A stretch of DNA of 64,000 nucleotides from Sipunculus nudus (GCA_026874595.1 CM049311.1:50597676-50661675); one strand, 5' to 3'. Shown: positions 1 to 12,000, counted from the stretch's first letter. Program-made: numbers and translations. Notes: generated by a model from the letters alone, not told the origin.

Positions 1-420
1 AAAAATGTGAAATTATAAGATTAATCTTGTTTATTGTGCAGGTCTGTCAACAGAATCTGGTGGGGGGGGGGGAGGGGGTGGAGAGAGAAAGGCTCCCTGT
101 GGTATTAACTGCAGACAGCCTGATCAAGCTAAACAAGAGTGAGGGCTTGCCCTGGTGATGGGATTACATAACATCAGGGGAGCATAGCCATGCACTGAAT
201 GACCTATGTGACCGGTAAGGGAATACAACAAGAGCCTCTAAAAAAATTACAATATCTAGCCTAATTTTGCAGCTTTTATTTTCAAATTTCAGATTTTATC
301 AGATTAGATCCTTATGTGTACATGCTGTGAAAATTAAATCCAGAGTACATGCAGGAAAAAATGTGCCGTGGCCAAAGTTGGGCAAAATTTAAGGTACTGA
401 TTTTATATTTATGCTAATAA
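1..420 (+). repeat. Partial copy of interspersed repeat family A, with G-tract
   Basis: The stretch from about 160 to 415 matches 11995-12265 closely (shared phrases include gggaatacaacaagagcctc and the region around ccaaagttgggcaaaattta) and matches 1340-1520 more weakly. A G-rich tract lies at about 61-79. I do not recognise the family; it is called A here. No coding potential is visible. The copy lacks the family's terminal hairpin, so it is truncated at its right side. Confidence 0.7.
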
Positions 421-1200
421 CTTAAAACTAGGGCTTAATGACTGGGGAGGGGGGAGAGTTACAACACCTATGGATATTAATACATAATATGGAATAAAAT
501 TCAATGGTGCTTACAGGGACTGGTGGGAGTAACAGCACCTCTGCATATACATAAAGGATAAAATTTAATTTAAAAGAAATTAATTTTAAATATTTAAAAA
601 CAGGCAGAGAGTTAGAAAACAAAGCTAATAACTTTGATTTCCATTCTACTGAGACAGGAAAATAATGAACAATTATTTGCATATGATCTTATTTTTTCTT
701 TTGTCAAGTCATTTTTTTAAGTTTATAAATTTTACTATATATTTGCAGTATATCATATATATCTGAATATTTTAATTGATTCACAAATCTAAATTGCATC
801 AAGGTTTATACTTAATTTGTCAGGTAACATCAAATTATGCACACAGATATATATTTATTTTTTTTTTATAAAAAATATTTTTTAATTTTGCAAAGCAATA
901 ATATATATGAAAATAACACTCCAGATTTCACAATTTAAATTGCACCTTTATTTATACATGATTTGCTTCATATATTATCAAATTATGCCTACTGATGGGT
1001 TAAATTATATTTTGTTTAATTATTTAAAAGTAAATAACTTCTTAAAAATGCTACATCAGATCAATGTGGCATCTCTTGGATTACTTCTTGAATTAATATT
1101 TCAAGAAAAGTTGTGCACATTGGATCAAAAACAGCTTATCATTTAAAGAAATACAGTTGACAATAACAAACCATGTATTGAAATATATTTGATAAGGTGG
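421..1200. other. AT-rich DNA, nothing recognised
   Basis: Very AT-rich sequence with short homopolymers. Open frames of 79-84 codons occur on both strands but have low-complexity composition and no recognisable domain. No RNA gene, inverted repeat or tandem repeat was recognised. Confidence 0.6.
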
Positions 1201-1225
1201 TGGTGTGGGGGGGGGGGGGGGGGTA
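1201..1225 (+). repeat. Poly-G tract
   Basis: A run of about 18 consecutive G follows a GGTGGTGTGG lead. It lies at the left side of a family A copy, in a similar position to the G-rich tracts near 61 and 11280, so it may be part of the family. Confidence 0.8.
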
Positions 1226-1339
1226 GAGCCCCTGAGAATAAATGTATGTTTATTACAGCAGGGCCGTTCTGCCAGTGCTACATCACTAATAAGGAGCAAG
1301 AGTGGGGTCTTGGATGTACAAAATGCAAATGCAATAGAG

Positions 1340-2066
1340 CATCTGAAAAACTTCAATAATTAGAATAATTTTTAAGCTTTTACTTTCAAATATCAGAATT
1401 CAACAGATTAAATCCACATGTATTCAATCTGTGAAAAATAAATATAATATACTTACAAAATAAACATGCCATGGTCAAATTTGGGCAAAATTTAAGGTAC
1501 CAATTTTATATTTTTGCTTATATTTTAAAAAATTTAAAAGATTTTGATCTAATTTTGGGTATACAATTAAATTTTGATTAATTTAAATTATATTACTGAA
1601 AAAAAGTCCCTAGTTTTAAATTTTTTTTGTGTTAAGTGACCAAATATTTTTCCTGATTCTTTACAAAGTGCAATATGTTTTGGCCCATAACTTTTTTAAA
1701 TTATATAATACAGACCTAATTTCTGGCATGTACATAGGAACTATACAAAGGAATATTTAGGGTAAATATGAGGAAAAACAGATGAGTGGTTTTGATATTA
1801 GGCAGTCCTGGAGTGTGAAAATAGATTTTTAATAAAAAATTGAGGTTTTTCCTTAATTTCTCAAAGGAACGAAGTCGCAAAGACCCAGTTTTCGGCTTGG
1901 TAGGAGATCTTGGGGACATCTAACATTATGCTGAATTTTGGATTCCTAGGTCTTACAGTTTGAAAATGTGCCACATCTACGGACGGACGCACGGACGGAC
2001 AGACGGACGGACGAGGGACAATGGACCACGACTATAGCTCAGATGACTTATAGTCAGCTGAGCTAA
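1340..2066 (+). repeat. Family A repeat, copy with terminal hairpin
   Basis: Unclassified interspersed repeat. It contains the family phrase ggcatgtacataggaactat (1726) and a (GACG)n/(ACGG)n tract at 1980-2012. It ends in an 8-bp inverted repeat, TAGCTCAG ... CTGAGCTA (about 2036-2066), followed by A residues. Other copies lie at 2067-2586, 11450-12000 and 11995-12817. Short ACGG microsatellites beside a terminal hairpin are known from bivalve non-autonomous elements (pearl/Helentron-like, from memory). Membership is inference. Confidence 0.7.
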
Positions 2067-2586
2067 AAATTTAAAAGATTTTGATCTAATTTTGGGTATA
2101 CAATTTAATTTTAATTATTTAAAGTTATATTACTGGAAAAGTCCTTAGTTTTAACATGTTTTGTGTTCAGTGATCAAATATCTTTCCTGATTTTTTACAA
2201 AATGCATTATGTTTAGGCCCATAACTTTTTTAAATTATATAATACAGACCTTATTTCTGGCATGTACATAGGAACTATTTAGAGGATTATTTATGGTAAA
2301 TATGAGGGAAAACAGATGAGTGGTTTTGATATTAGGCAGTCCTGAAGTGTAAAATTAGGTTTTTAATGAAAAAATTGAGGTTTTTCTTTAATTTCTCAAA
2401 GGAACAAAGTCGCAAAGACCCAGTTTTCAGCTTGGTAGGAGATCTTGGGGACATCTAAAATTATGCCAAATTTTGGATTCCTAGGTCTTGCGGTTTCATA
2501 ACGTGCCACATCTAGGGAAACACGGACGGACGGATGCAGACAATGGACCACGACTATAGCTCAGATGACTTATAGTCAGCTGAGCT
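2067..2586 (+). repeat. Family A, tandem second copy of the 3' portion
   Basis: Begins aatttaaaagattttgatct exactly like position 1527, and repeats the right-hand ~0.52-0.54 kb of the preceding copy through to the same ACGG tract and terminal hairpin (ending at 2586). The two units are direct and adjacent, so the 3' portion of the element is duplicated head to tail. Divergence between units is modest, with small indels. Confidence 0.75.
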
Positions 2587-3530
2587 TAAAACTGATGTAA
2601 CACCCCATGATCAATATCCATGCAAAGAATCATGGTGATCAATGCATTAGTTGTTCAGATACTGGAGCCTTTGTATCAAATTTTTCATTATTCTGGGGGG
2701 TACTTCAGAGCCCCATAGCTTGGAGAATATGGGTAACAGAGACCTATTTCCAGGTTTCCAAGAAGACTATTCATGGACCTCTCTGGATGTAACGTGAGAA
2801 GATTCCAGGTCCAGTGGTTATGGTTTATGCCCTGTTAACAGATGATGGCATCTTTTTAAAGTCTCAAAAAAGAGAGAAAAAAAACGTAAAAAAAAAATAA
2901 AAAAAATACAGATGGCACCACCAGTCTGCAGAAACTGATGAAACACTCCATGATCAATATTTATGCATAGAATCATGGTGATCAATGCATTAGTTGTTCA
3001 GAATCTTGAGCTTTTGTATCAAATTTTTCATTATTCTGGGGGATACTTCAGAGCCCCATAGCTGGAAGAAATTTGTAACAGAGACCTTATTCCACTTTTC
3101 CAAGAAGACTTTTAATGGACCTCGCTGGATGTAAAAAAAAAAGATTCCAGGTCCAGCGGTTATTTTGTGCTCTGTTCACTGATAACGGCATCTTTTGAGG
3201 TCTCAAAAATCGAGAAAAAAAATCGTAAAAAATTGAAAAGGATCAAGGTGATCACTGCATTAGTTGTTCAGATATTTGAGCTTTTGTAACAAATATTTCA
3301 TTATTCTGGGGGGTACTTTGGAGCCCTATAGCTTGAAGAATATGGGTAACAGAGACCTTATTCTAGGTTTCCAAGGAGATTTTTCATGGACCTCTCAGGA
3401 TGTAAAGTAAGAAGATTCTAGGTCCAGCGGTTAGGATTTGTGCCCTGTTAACGGAAAGACGACCAGACAGCAGGACAGACGACGGACAAAGAGTGATTGC
3501 TATAACTCAGACTTACAGTCAACTGAGCTA
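2587..3530 (+). repeat. Family B repeat: three tandem ~300-340-bp cores plus terminal hairpin region
   Basis: Three direct units share the phrases atcaatgcattagttgttca, tcatggacctctctggatgt and aagattccaggtccag. They start near 2600, 2940 and 3235. The last unit is followed by a short CAGACG/GACGGACA tract and the degenerate hairpin end (ctataactcagacttacagtcaactgagcta). Related single units lie at 4120-4430 and 18120-18350. The terminal hairpin is shared with family A, so both may be parts of one mobile element type. No protein is encoded. Confidence 0.7.
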
Positions 3531-3534
3531 AAAG

Positions 3535-4070
3535 CCAAAGCTCCTGATTATTCCTGATTGGAATGCAGTCTGATGTAAACCATGTTCAGGATCTGGTCAA
3601 TCATCTGGAAACTAATTTGGGAAAAGATGGCCCCTGTGACCTTGACCTTTGACCTTGTGATCCCAAATTCATTGATGCTCTTGCAATACTGGCAAAGTCA
3701 GCTAAATACACAAGATGGTAAGTTCGGGATGAAATGCTTAACTTAAAATGCAGCGATAATCTTTTTAAATAAGTGAGTCCTGTGACCTTGACCTTTGACA
3801 TCATGACCCAAAAATCATACAGGTTCTTGCCTTAGTGGTGGGCCGTATTTAAGTCAGGTTTGAAATCCATGTGTCAATCCAACCTTGAGTTATCATCTAA
3901 ACCAATTTGTGTGGATGGACGGAAGGACAGACAGACAAACAGGGTCATTACTATAGGGCATCCACTTGTGATCAATAAACACACCAGGTATGGGACACGA
4001 GATGTAATCACAGCTGAGAAACTGACATGATTGTTGTCAATTAATAGTAAAAACAAATTGAAAAATATTC
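3535..4070 (+). repeat. Family C repeat with nuclear-receptor-like half-site clusters
   Basis: Two units begin with a gtgaccttgacctttgac phrase at about 3635 and 3780. The same family occurs at 17820-18125. The phrase includes TGACCTTTGACCT at 3643-3655, a perfect direct repeat of TGACCT with 1-bp spacing. A short GGACGGAAGGACAGACAGAC tract at 3915-3935 resembles the tails of families A and B. No coding sequence recognised. Confidence 0.6.
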
Positions 4071-4119
4071 CTTAAAATAACAAAAATACAGGTGGCAACA
4101 CCACTATTCAGGAACTGAC

Positions 4120-4430
4120 AAAACTAGTCACAGTTGATATTTAAGGCAAGATTTATGACAATCCATGGATTCATTATCAAGATATTGGAGGTTTTGTATC
4201 AAATTTTTTATTATTCTTGGGGGTACTTTCAAGCCCCATAGCTCAAAAGATAAAGGTCGCAGTGACCTAATTTCAGGTTTAAAAGAAGATTTTTTTATTG
4301 ACCTCCCTGGATTTTGACTTCGAAGTTTCTACGACCAGCAGTTACGATTTGTGCCCTGCTAACTGACTGCCTCACTCGACGGACAAAGCGCCATTCCTAT
4401 ACCTCAGTTGACTTACAGTCAAAAAAAAAT
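4120..4430 (+). repeat. Family B repeat, single unit
   Basis: Shares with 2600-3530 the order: ttgtatcaaattttttatta, a gggggtactt phrase, agccccatagctc, ggtttaaaagaagat, then ttgtgccctgctaactg, a CGACGGACAAA tract and a degenerate hairpin end (cctcagttgacttacagtca). It is a diverged single-unit copy. Confidence 0.65.
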
Positions 4431-5285
4431 TTAAACAAGAACATATTATAAATAAGATTACAAAAATTAACAAATAGTCCTGTAGTGTTGTTCTAACCTC
4501 CCCAAAAATGTCATCAAAATCTGTGTATTACATTTTGAGAAAAGCGAATGACACACAAACCGATCAGCAGTGCCAAAGCCATAAACACTGGTGAAGGTAC
4601 AGTAATATGTGTTTATTTTTATACCTTTTCATACAGCTTTATTCTGTAAGATGTCAATTGTAGGACTGGGTATCTGGTTATAGGTGTGTGTATAAAATGT
4701 CACATTTCATCAAGGACAGTCAACTCAGTGACTCCCCTTATCAACACAGACTTGTACCTACACCAATCCATGTGTGAGATAACCCCGGCCTTCCCAGATC
4801 TTGACCACAATCCAAGATACCACTCATTATACATCAAGAGTTACTGTTGTTGGTGACCTTTCCTTAGACTAAGTACATTTCCCTACCAATGCCTGTTTCA
4901 GTGGTTTCTTGGTTGCTGCTGTGATAAATACAAAGGGTATGGCACAAAAGCCTTAGATCATAAATTTTACTTGTGTGTAAAAACACACATTGCATTAACT
5001 GTGTGGTTACCAACACTGCTCCAGGCAGCTGTCACAGGAGTGAAATGAATTATCTCATAAAACATGCAGTTCTAGACTAGTTGCCATGTCCAGTGTTGGC
5101 AGATGCCAATTGTATAAACACCCTTATATTATTAACTTTAACTATTACTGGAGTAAAAGTTTGGTTGTTTAATTTTGTCAAATTCTTTTAAATCTAATTT
5201 ACAATGCACTTGAGTGAACACTTTGCTTGAGGACGTAGCAGGCTCCAGCATTCACTGGTCAGCCATATCTACATGTACCACATCT
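4431..5285. other. Unannotated interval
   Basis: No RNA gene, repeat family or domain recognised. Outward-facing ccaacactg (5008) and agtgttgg (5091) look like hAT ends pointing the wrong way and are probably chance. Confidence 0.5.
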
Positions 5286-6010
5286 TTAGCCTCATGTAAG
5301 TACCAGTATGTACCATGTTTTCTTTGCTTAGACCACATGTATTTATCAATATGTACCATGTTTAGATCACATGTATTTATCAGTATGTACTATGTGTTGA
5401 CCACATAAAAATACAAGTGTATCATGCGTAAACCACATGCAAGTACCTGTATGTACCAATGAAGACCACATTTATACCAAATTACCATGTGAATACCACA
5501 TGTAATTTTTAAGTACCAGTGTACCAAATGTATACCACATGTATTTACCAAATTACCATATGAATACCACATGTAAGTACCAGTAAACAAAAGAAAGCCC
5601 AAATGTCAGTACCAGTGTACTAGTGTAGACCAAATGTAAGTACCAGTGTACTAAGGGTCAGTACAAATGTACCATGTTTAGACCACATGTAAGTACCAAT
5701 GTACCATGCAAAGACCACATGTAATTACCACATTACCATTTGTAGACCACATGTAAGTACCAGTGTACCAGGCATAGACCACATGTAATTACCAAATAAC
5801 CATGTGTATACAACATGCAAGTACCAGTGTACCATGTGCAGACCACATGTATTTACCAAATTACCATGTGTAGAACACATGTAAGTACCGGTGAAGTGTA
5901 CCATGTGTAGACCAAATGTCAGTACAAGTGTACCATGTTTAGACCACATTAAGTACCATTATACCATATGTACACCACACTTAAGTACCAGTGTACCATG
6001 TTTAGACCAC
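5286..6010 (+). repeat. Diverged ~28-36-bp minisatellite
   Basis: Tandem units share the core tagaccacatgtaagtaccagtgtaccatg with variable length and many substitutions. The array runs directly into the regular 102-bp higher-order array at its right. Open frames on the minus strand (60-75 codons rich in W, H, Y and T) are a by-product of the repeat and not genes. Confidence 0.9.
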
Positions 6011-7170
6011 ATGTGAGTCACGGATGTACAATGTGTAGAAAACATGTAGGTACCAGAGTACAATGTATAGACCACATGTAACTACTAGTGTACAATGTAT
6101 AGACCACATGTGAGTACCAGTATGTAAAATGTGTAGACCACATGCATGTAAATATCAGTATACTATGTATAGACCACATGTAACTACTAGTGTACAATGT
6201 ATAGACCACATGTGAGTATCAGTATGTAAAATGTGTAGACCACATGCATGTAAATATCAGTATACTATGTATAGACCACATGTAACTACTAGTGTACAAT
6301 GTATAGACCACATGTGAGTACCAGTATGTAAAATGTGTAGACCACATGCATGTAAATATCAGTAAACTATGTATAGACCACATGTAACTACTAGTGTACA
6401 ATGTATAGACCACATGTGAGTACCAGTATGTAAAATGTGTAGACCACATGCATGTAAATATCAGTATACTATGTATAGACCACATGTAAGTACTAGTGTA
6501 CCATGTATAGACCACATGTGAGTATCAGTATGTAAAATGTGTAGACCACATGCATGTAAATATCAGTATACTATGTATAGACCACATGTTACTACTAGTG
6601 TACAATGTATAGACCACATGTGAGTACCAGTATGTAAAATGTGTAGACCACATGCATGTAAATATCAGTAAACTATGTATAGACCACATGTAACTACTAG
6701 TGTACAATGTATAGACCACATGTGAGTACCAGTTTGTAAAATGTGTAGACCACATGCATGTAAATATCAGTATACTATGTATAGACCACATGTAAGTACT
6801 AGTGTACCATGTATAGACCACATGTGAGTACCAGTATGTAAAATGTGTAGACCACATCCATGTAAATATCAGTATACTATGTATAGACCACATGTAACTA
6901 CTAGTGTACAATGTATAGACCACATGTGAGTACCAGTATGTAAAATGTGTAGACCACATGCATGTAAATATCAGTATACTATGTATAGACCACATGTAAG
7001 TACTAGTGTACCATGTATAGACCACATGTGAGTACCAGTATGTAAAATGTGTAGACCAAATGCATGTAAATATCAGTATACTATGTATAGACCACATGTA
7101 ACTACTAGTGTACAATGTATAGACCACATGTAAGTACTGATGCATCATGTATAGACCACATGTAAGTACC
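6010..7170 (+). repeat. 102-bp higher-order minisatellite array
   Basis: The phrase gtgtagaccacatgcatgta recurs at 6131, 6233, 6335, 6437, 6539 and 6641, an exact 102-bp period. Each period contains three related subunits of 36, 32 and 34 bp, each starting gtatagaccacatg or a variant. About 11 periods are present. Because 102 is 3 x 34, the minus strand stays open for up to 237 codons with a 34-residue repeat. That frame is a consequence of period length, with no initiation context or domain, and is not annotated as a CDS. Confidence 0.95.
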
Positions 7171-7386
7171 AGTTCACAAAATGACCATATATTGACTAAA
7201 TAACTACACAAATGCACTAACAGTACATAAGTAAGCACTGGTAACTAAGATATTCATATCAGTAAACTGCATGAAAAATAATCTGTAAATAATTAAATCT
7301 TTTGTTTTAAATGTTATAACCATGTTGACATCCAAAATGCTGTAAAATGTTGGTGTTCCAGTGGCTGTCCTGCACATTATACCATG

Positions 7387-7394
7387 ACCACATG
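7387..7394 (+). repeat. Target-site duplication, left (ACCACATG)
   Basis: Eight bases identical to 8296-8303, flanking the inverted-repeat element between them. Confidence 0.85.
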
Positions 7395-8295
7395 TAGGGT
7401 TGGGACGGTTACCGGTATACGGTATTATCATGATATCTGACAGCTACGGTTATCATACCGTCAACTTTCCTATTATCGCGATACCACGATATCATTTTTT
7501 GTTCACGATTTTGGTTCACAAGCAAGCCCTTTAGGTTCAAAATAAATTTATTTCAAAGAATCACATTTATTTTTATAAACCACATGTATCTGAATACACG
7601 CGCGTGGGTGGAACCGTGTACTTACAGACTTCGGGATTAGTCGGAAATGTCCGCGTGTAGGTGGAAAAGTGTGCTTACAGACTTCGGGATTAGTCGGAAA
7701 TGTCCGGAAGTAGCAGGATGAATCAGAGAGGACAAAAGCTTGAGAATTACAGGAGAAAATAACATTATAATTGAAGAGCAAAAAATACACATATTTATGC
7801 TTTTATTACATGGAACGAAAATGTCAACATAAAAGTGTCACAACTGAATCGAACATTCCATACGGGTTGCATATTTTGCCATAAAAAATTAGGATGGTAT
7901 ATTTAGCCATGATTGGTATGACACGCTCTCCGAAAATTCGCCGGGATTCTCCGGCTCTAATGTAGCTATAGGAAACTGATGGAAAGTTCTGACAAGCGTG
8001 ATTCGACGATGGGGGCAGGACTTCCCGCGCCTCAAGCTTGCACACCTGCAGGACCTTCATGCAACTTACATCACTTAATGAGTCATTCTGTGGTACTGGC
8101 ACAATAGGTATAAATGATATTAATACTTAACCCCTTGTATAAAGTCAAGACTTTAAAGGTGGTTGTTATAAATATCATTATTGATGGCTTATTATTGCCA
8201 TTATATATAATTAAATATATCGCGATATCACGGTATATCGCGATAAAATTTGAATAATTATCATGATATCAAAAACCTGTATCGTCCCAACACTA
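7395..8295. mobile_element. hAT-like non-autonomous DNA transposon (901 bp)
   Basis: Terminal inverted repeats TAGGGTTGGGACG (left) and TAGTGTTGGGACG (reverse complement of the right end) match at 12 of 13 positions. The exact 8-bp flanking duplication is typical of the hAT superfamily. Subterminal regions are rich in short palindromes such as tatcgcgata and tatcatgata, possible transposase-binding sites. An imperfect ~52-bp direct duplication lies inside at 7601-7705 (gacttcgggattagtcggaa twice). No transposase frame is present, so mobility would need a transposase supplied elsewhere. It landed in a stray copy of the gaccacatg motif of the neighbouring minisatellite. Confidence 0.85.
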
Positions 8296-8303
8296 ACCAC
8301 ATG
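8296..8303 (+). repeat. Target-site duplication, right (ACCACATG)
   Basis: Exact match to 7387-7394 directly after the right terminus CACTA. Confidence 0.85.
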
Positions 8304-9720
8304 AATGAGGATTAGTGCAGCAGGAGCTCAACATGTTTTGAATGCATATAATTTGTCAAAAATACCTTTAAATGTTTAATCTACAAATAATTGTTTCATT
8401 GGTACCAGACTATGAAGACTGTTCCTTATTCATGGTATGAAATCTTGTCAGTGGCATCAGCTATTATAACAACCCATCTCCATCAATATAATATTGATAA
8501 ATCTTGCTAGTCTGTGTGTGTGTACCTACAAATAACAGAACAACATGTGCACATCACAAAATAGAGTCAGTGACTAAAATGGGCAAATAAGAATTAGTTG
8601 GAACTGACCACCTACTGATTAACAGGGAAATAACTGTTTCAGTACTGCATTGTTTATCTGATATGGTTTACCCGAAAATCCTTTCACTGAAACTGAAAAC
8701 TGAGAACCAAAATTTTGACATTTATCCAAAATACAAACAATGAAAAAATATTCACCAATAAACTGAATTCTGATTTTCCAGGGCCATTTAGCAATTTTTT
8801 TAAAATTATTTTACATGACAAGTTGATTAAATTGATGGAAGATCTTAGTACAATGCTGTTGGCTGCTGTTGGGAATCAGTTGTAATTTCTTAATTGATAA
8901 TAAAATTTATAATAAAAATCAGATGACCTCTACTGACCAATAGTCAGAAAAAATTGGTTGTTTAGATGTATGAACTTTGAACATGCAAACTCATGCAAAC
9001 TGATGTCATAAGGTAATTCTATAGCCTACATGTCTATATAGTAACTTAGGAATTAAGTTTTTTAGTAAATACAGACTTTTCCCCAGTTTGGTTGCATAAT
9101 GTATTTAAAAGCACAATTTCCTCATCTCAAAACTAAAGCTACCTGCAAACATTTGTAATCAATTATGGTACTGCATGATCAATCATAAGATTGTTTGCAT
9201 CGACGCGACCAATCACTGATAATAATCAGATCATCACTACTGTCAGCAATGTGTATTTCGGACAAACTTCATTAATTCATATCTGTCAATCTATGGTAAA
9301 GGCAAGTGCTATGCGGCAAGTTGGCAATCATGGGAAATCATGTGGAATTGTTTATCTGAATGATTATTTATCTGAAAAAATACCTTTCTCCGAGGCATTT
9401 TGGATAAAAGATGCTCTACATTATATGTATTACATTATAATTAACAAGGCATACAGGCCTAATGCAAACCTGTGCAAAGGTTTATACCTCTGGACCAAAT
9501 GCTAGACCATACTTTTCAAGTACATGTGTAATATTTTTATGAAGAATGTAAGTAATACACATTTTGTACAAGAATCATATTAAAAAACATCACTGCTGAA
9601 ATACTGACGTGGGTGCACACAACACAATTCTTGTAAATAATTAAATGATTTAGCTTGACAGTTACATCTTTAACCATTTTTTAACTGTAAGAGGCTAAAA
9701 TTATGAGGTTTATGTCTGTA
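8304..9720. other. Unannotated interval
   Basis: AT-rich, no recognised repeat or RNA. The longest open frame (9191-9505, + strand, 104 codons) has no recognisable domain, signal peptide or membrane segment, and no neighbouring exon. I do not call it a gene. Confidence 0.5.
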
Positions 9721-9724
9721 AAAA

Positions 9725-9770
9725 ACAAGGGACCCATGGGTCACGGCGCTCAGCTGATCGTGATTGGACT
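9725..9770 (+). repeat. Short repeat with GACCCATGGGTC palindrome, copy 1
   Basis: The phrase gacccatgggtcacggcgct followed by cagctg recurs at 17085-17110 with few changes (gacccatgggtcatgacgct). The 12-bp palindrome GACCCATGGGTC occupies 9731-9742. The element's extent beyond about 45 bp is not clear. Confidence 0.6.
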
Positions 9771-11275
9771 ATAAATGTTTCTCCAATGTGATACTATATC
9801 GAGTCGATAAAGCTTATGAATATCATATACATGTTGGGCTATTATAAAGGAATGTTATGTAATATGTGAGTAAATGATAAATGAAATTACCTGACTGATG
9901 GATTAATAGAGTCAAATAAAGTGGTTTATTTTTTATTTATTTAGGAGGGGTTGAAAATTGTGATATATTTGAGCAAATATGAATGCAATGACAGCAGTAA
10001 TAAGCAGTAGTAGAATGATGATAAGGTTATTTGTTGAAAGATCTAAAGTGTATGGTAGTCTGCAAGCATTCAATTTGACAGATATGATGTTATGATTAAC
10101 TATGCTGATGAAGTGATTTATGAATATGTGACTGTATGACACAATATCTCTTTAGTCTTGACAAGGTACATTATTGTGATGCCCACTATGTCTACATATT
10201 ACACAATATTGACATAATTTCTGGCATGTACATAGGTACCTATGGACGAATAGTTATACAAAATATTAAAGTATGAATATATCTGATTCGTCTTGTTCTT
10301 GCTTACTGAGGCTGACTTTGGGATGGGGTTCGGAGAAGGGAAAAGTGAGGGCAGCACGAAGGTGGATGTAGAAATATTCTATTGTAATGTTTTTCATTTA
10401 TATAAGAATATGAAAAGCTAAGAGGAAAGGGGCCCTCCTACTTGGTTATAGTAAAGTTCTAAATATATGATTGCAATCTAATACTCTGACAAGACTGTCA
10501 TGAAGAAAAACAGTAAAAGTTTTGAGATACTGTGTTGCATACGAAAATTTACAGATGGACAGGCAAGTGGACAGAATGGACTAATACCTTTATTTCACTT
10601 TCAAGAGAATAATGCATTTAAGTTTATATATAATCCTATTTTTTTAAGCAGATCCACTTTTTCCATTAAGAAGTTTTTATCTTAATCATTTTTTTATTTA
10701 CAGGTTTATAAATTTTTAATTAAAAAACCTGAAAATATAAGTTAAAATATTAGAATTGTTGCAAAAGTTGCAATCATTATATATACAGAGTAAAAAACAT
10801 TGGGTCATATTATGCATACACATATATTTTATTATTTTTAAATCATAAATGATTAAACTAATTTTAAAAGAAAATAATGCCACAACATGGCATCTACAAG
10901 AATATTCTCCACATTGGAGTTTTCAGGACATGCTTAATTTTATTCACCAAAATAAAATAAAAGTAAATTTGATAAAATAAAACACCTTTTCAAATAAAGT
11001 ATACACACTGTTGGTTGAATGAGGGACAAACTATATCATTGTGCTAATTACTATCCCAGTTTTAATTAATTACTGGAATTAATAGTCAATTTCACACCTG
11101 GTGAAGTTTTTACTCTTCTGAAGTAAGGAATTACTTATCTCATGAACATCCACACTTTCACACAATTAAATGTACACTTTAATCATTGTAACCCTGGTGG
11201 TTCAATACAAAATCTAAAATGTAGCATGTCCAAGAATAAAATAAAATAATAACATTCATCTAGTTTATGCACCAG
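9771..11275. other. Mostly unannotated; small family A fragment near 10203-10260
   Basis: The segment at 10203-10240 (taatttctggcatgtacata) matches the family A interior. The rest is AT-rich with no recognised gene, RNA or structured repeat. Confidence 0.5.
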
Positions 11276-11279
11276 CTGG

Positions 11280-12000
11280 AGGGGGGATGAGTGCAGGGCA
11301 GAGGGGAAGCCTGCTAGTAGTGGCCAAGCTGGGCCAAGGTAAGCTGCCTGGGGTGGGTTACATAATGCAAGTGAAGGCTGTACTACTAGGTGGGCTAGAT
11401 GTAAACAACACTTGACATGGTGTATGAAAACATGAATAAAAGCTATTCAATCCTATCAAATTCTTTTGAAAGTTCAGACTTTAAAAGATTAAATCCTTAT
11501 GCATATATGCTGGGAAAATTAAATAAATCAACAGTGCCAAAGTTGGACAAAATTTAAGGTATTGATTTTTTATTTATGCTAATAACTTGAAAAATTTGCA
11601 AAATTCAGATCTAATTTTGGGTAAACAATTGAATCTTGATTAAATAAAGTTATATTCCTGAAAAAAAGTCTCTAGGTTCAGCAATTCTCATGTTAGGTGA
11701 GTAAATATATTTCCTGATTTTTTAAAAAATTGCATTATGTTTTAGCCCATAACTTCAAAATAATACCCAATACTGACCTAATTTTTGGTATGTTAATAGA
11801 AAATGTATAAAAGAATGTGAATACTAAATACGATCAAAAACAGATCAGTGGTTTTGATTTTAGGCAGCCTTGAAGTGTAACAATGGCTTTTTATTATGGA
11901 AAACGGAGTTTTTTTTCCTTAATATCTCGAAGGAACAAAGTCCTAATGACCCAATTTTCGGAATGGTAGGAGATTTTGGGGACATCTAAAATAATGTCAA
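11280..12000 (+). repeat. Family A repeat, diverged copy
   Basis: A G-rich start (11278-11310) is followed by family A interior sequence (gattaaatccttatgcatat, agttggacaaaatttaaggt, ggagattttggggacatcta). It breaks off near 12000 before the ACGG tract and hairpin, and another copy begins directly. Confidence 0.65.

Noticed and set aside
1340-2586. Family A as a typical Helitron
   Set aside because: The terminal CTAA and hairpin fit loosely, but the hairpin abuts the end, no 5' TC end was identified and no Rep/helicase is present. Kept as an open question.
5008-5098. hAT ends ccaacactg and agtgttgg
   Set aside because: They face away from each other and have no flanking duplication.
6525-7238. 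237-codon minus-strand open frame with a 34-residue repeat
   Set aside because: It coincides exactly with the 102-bp tandem array; the frame is open only because 102 is divisible by 3. No domain or start context.
9191-9505. 104-codon plus-strand open frame as a gene
   Set aside because: Composition and content give no family or structural signal; length is within chance for this much sequence.
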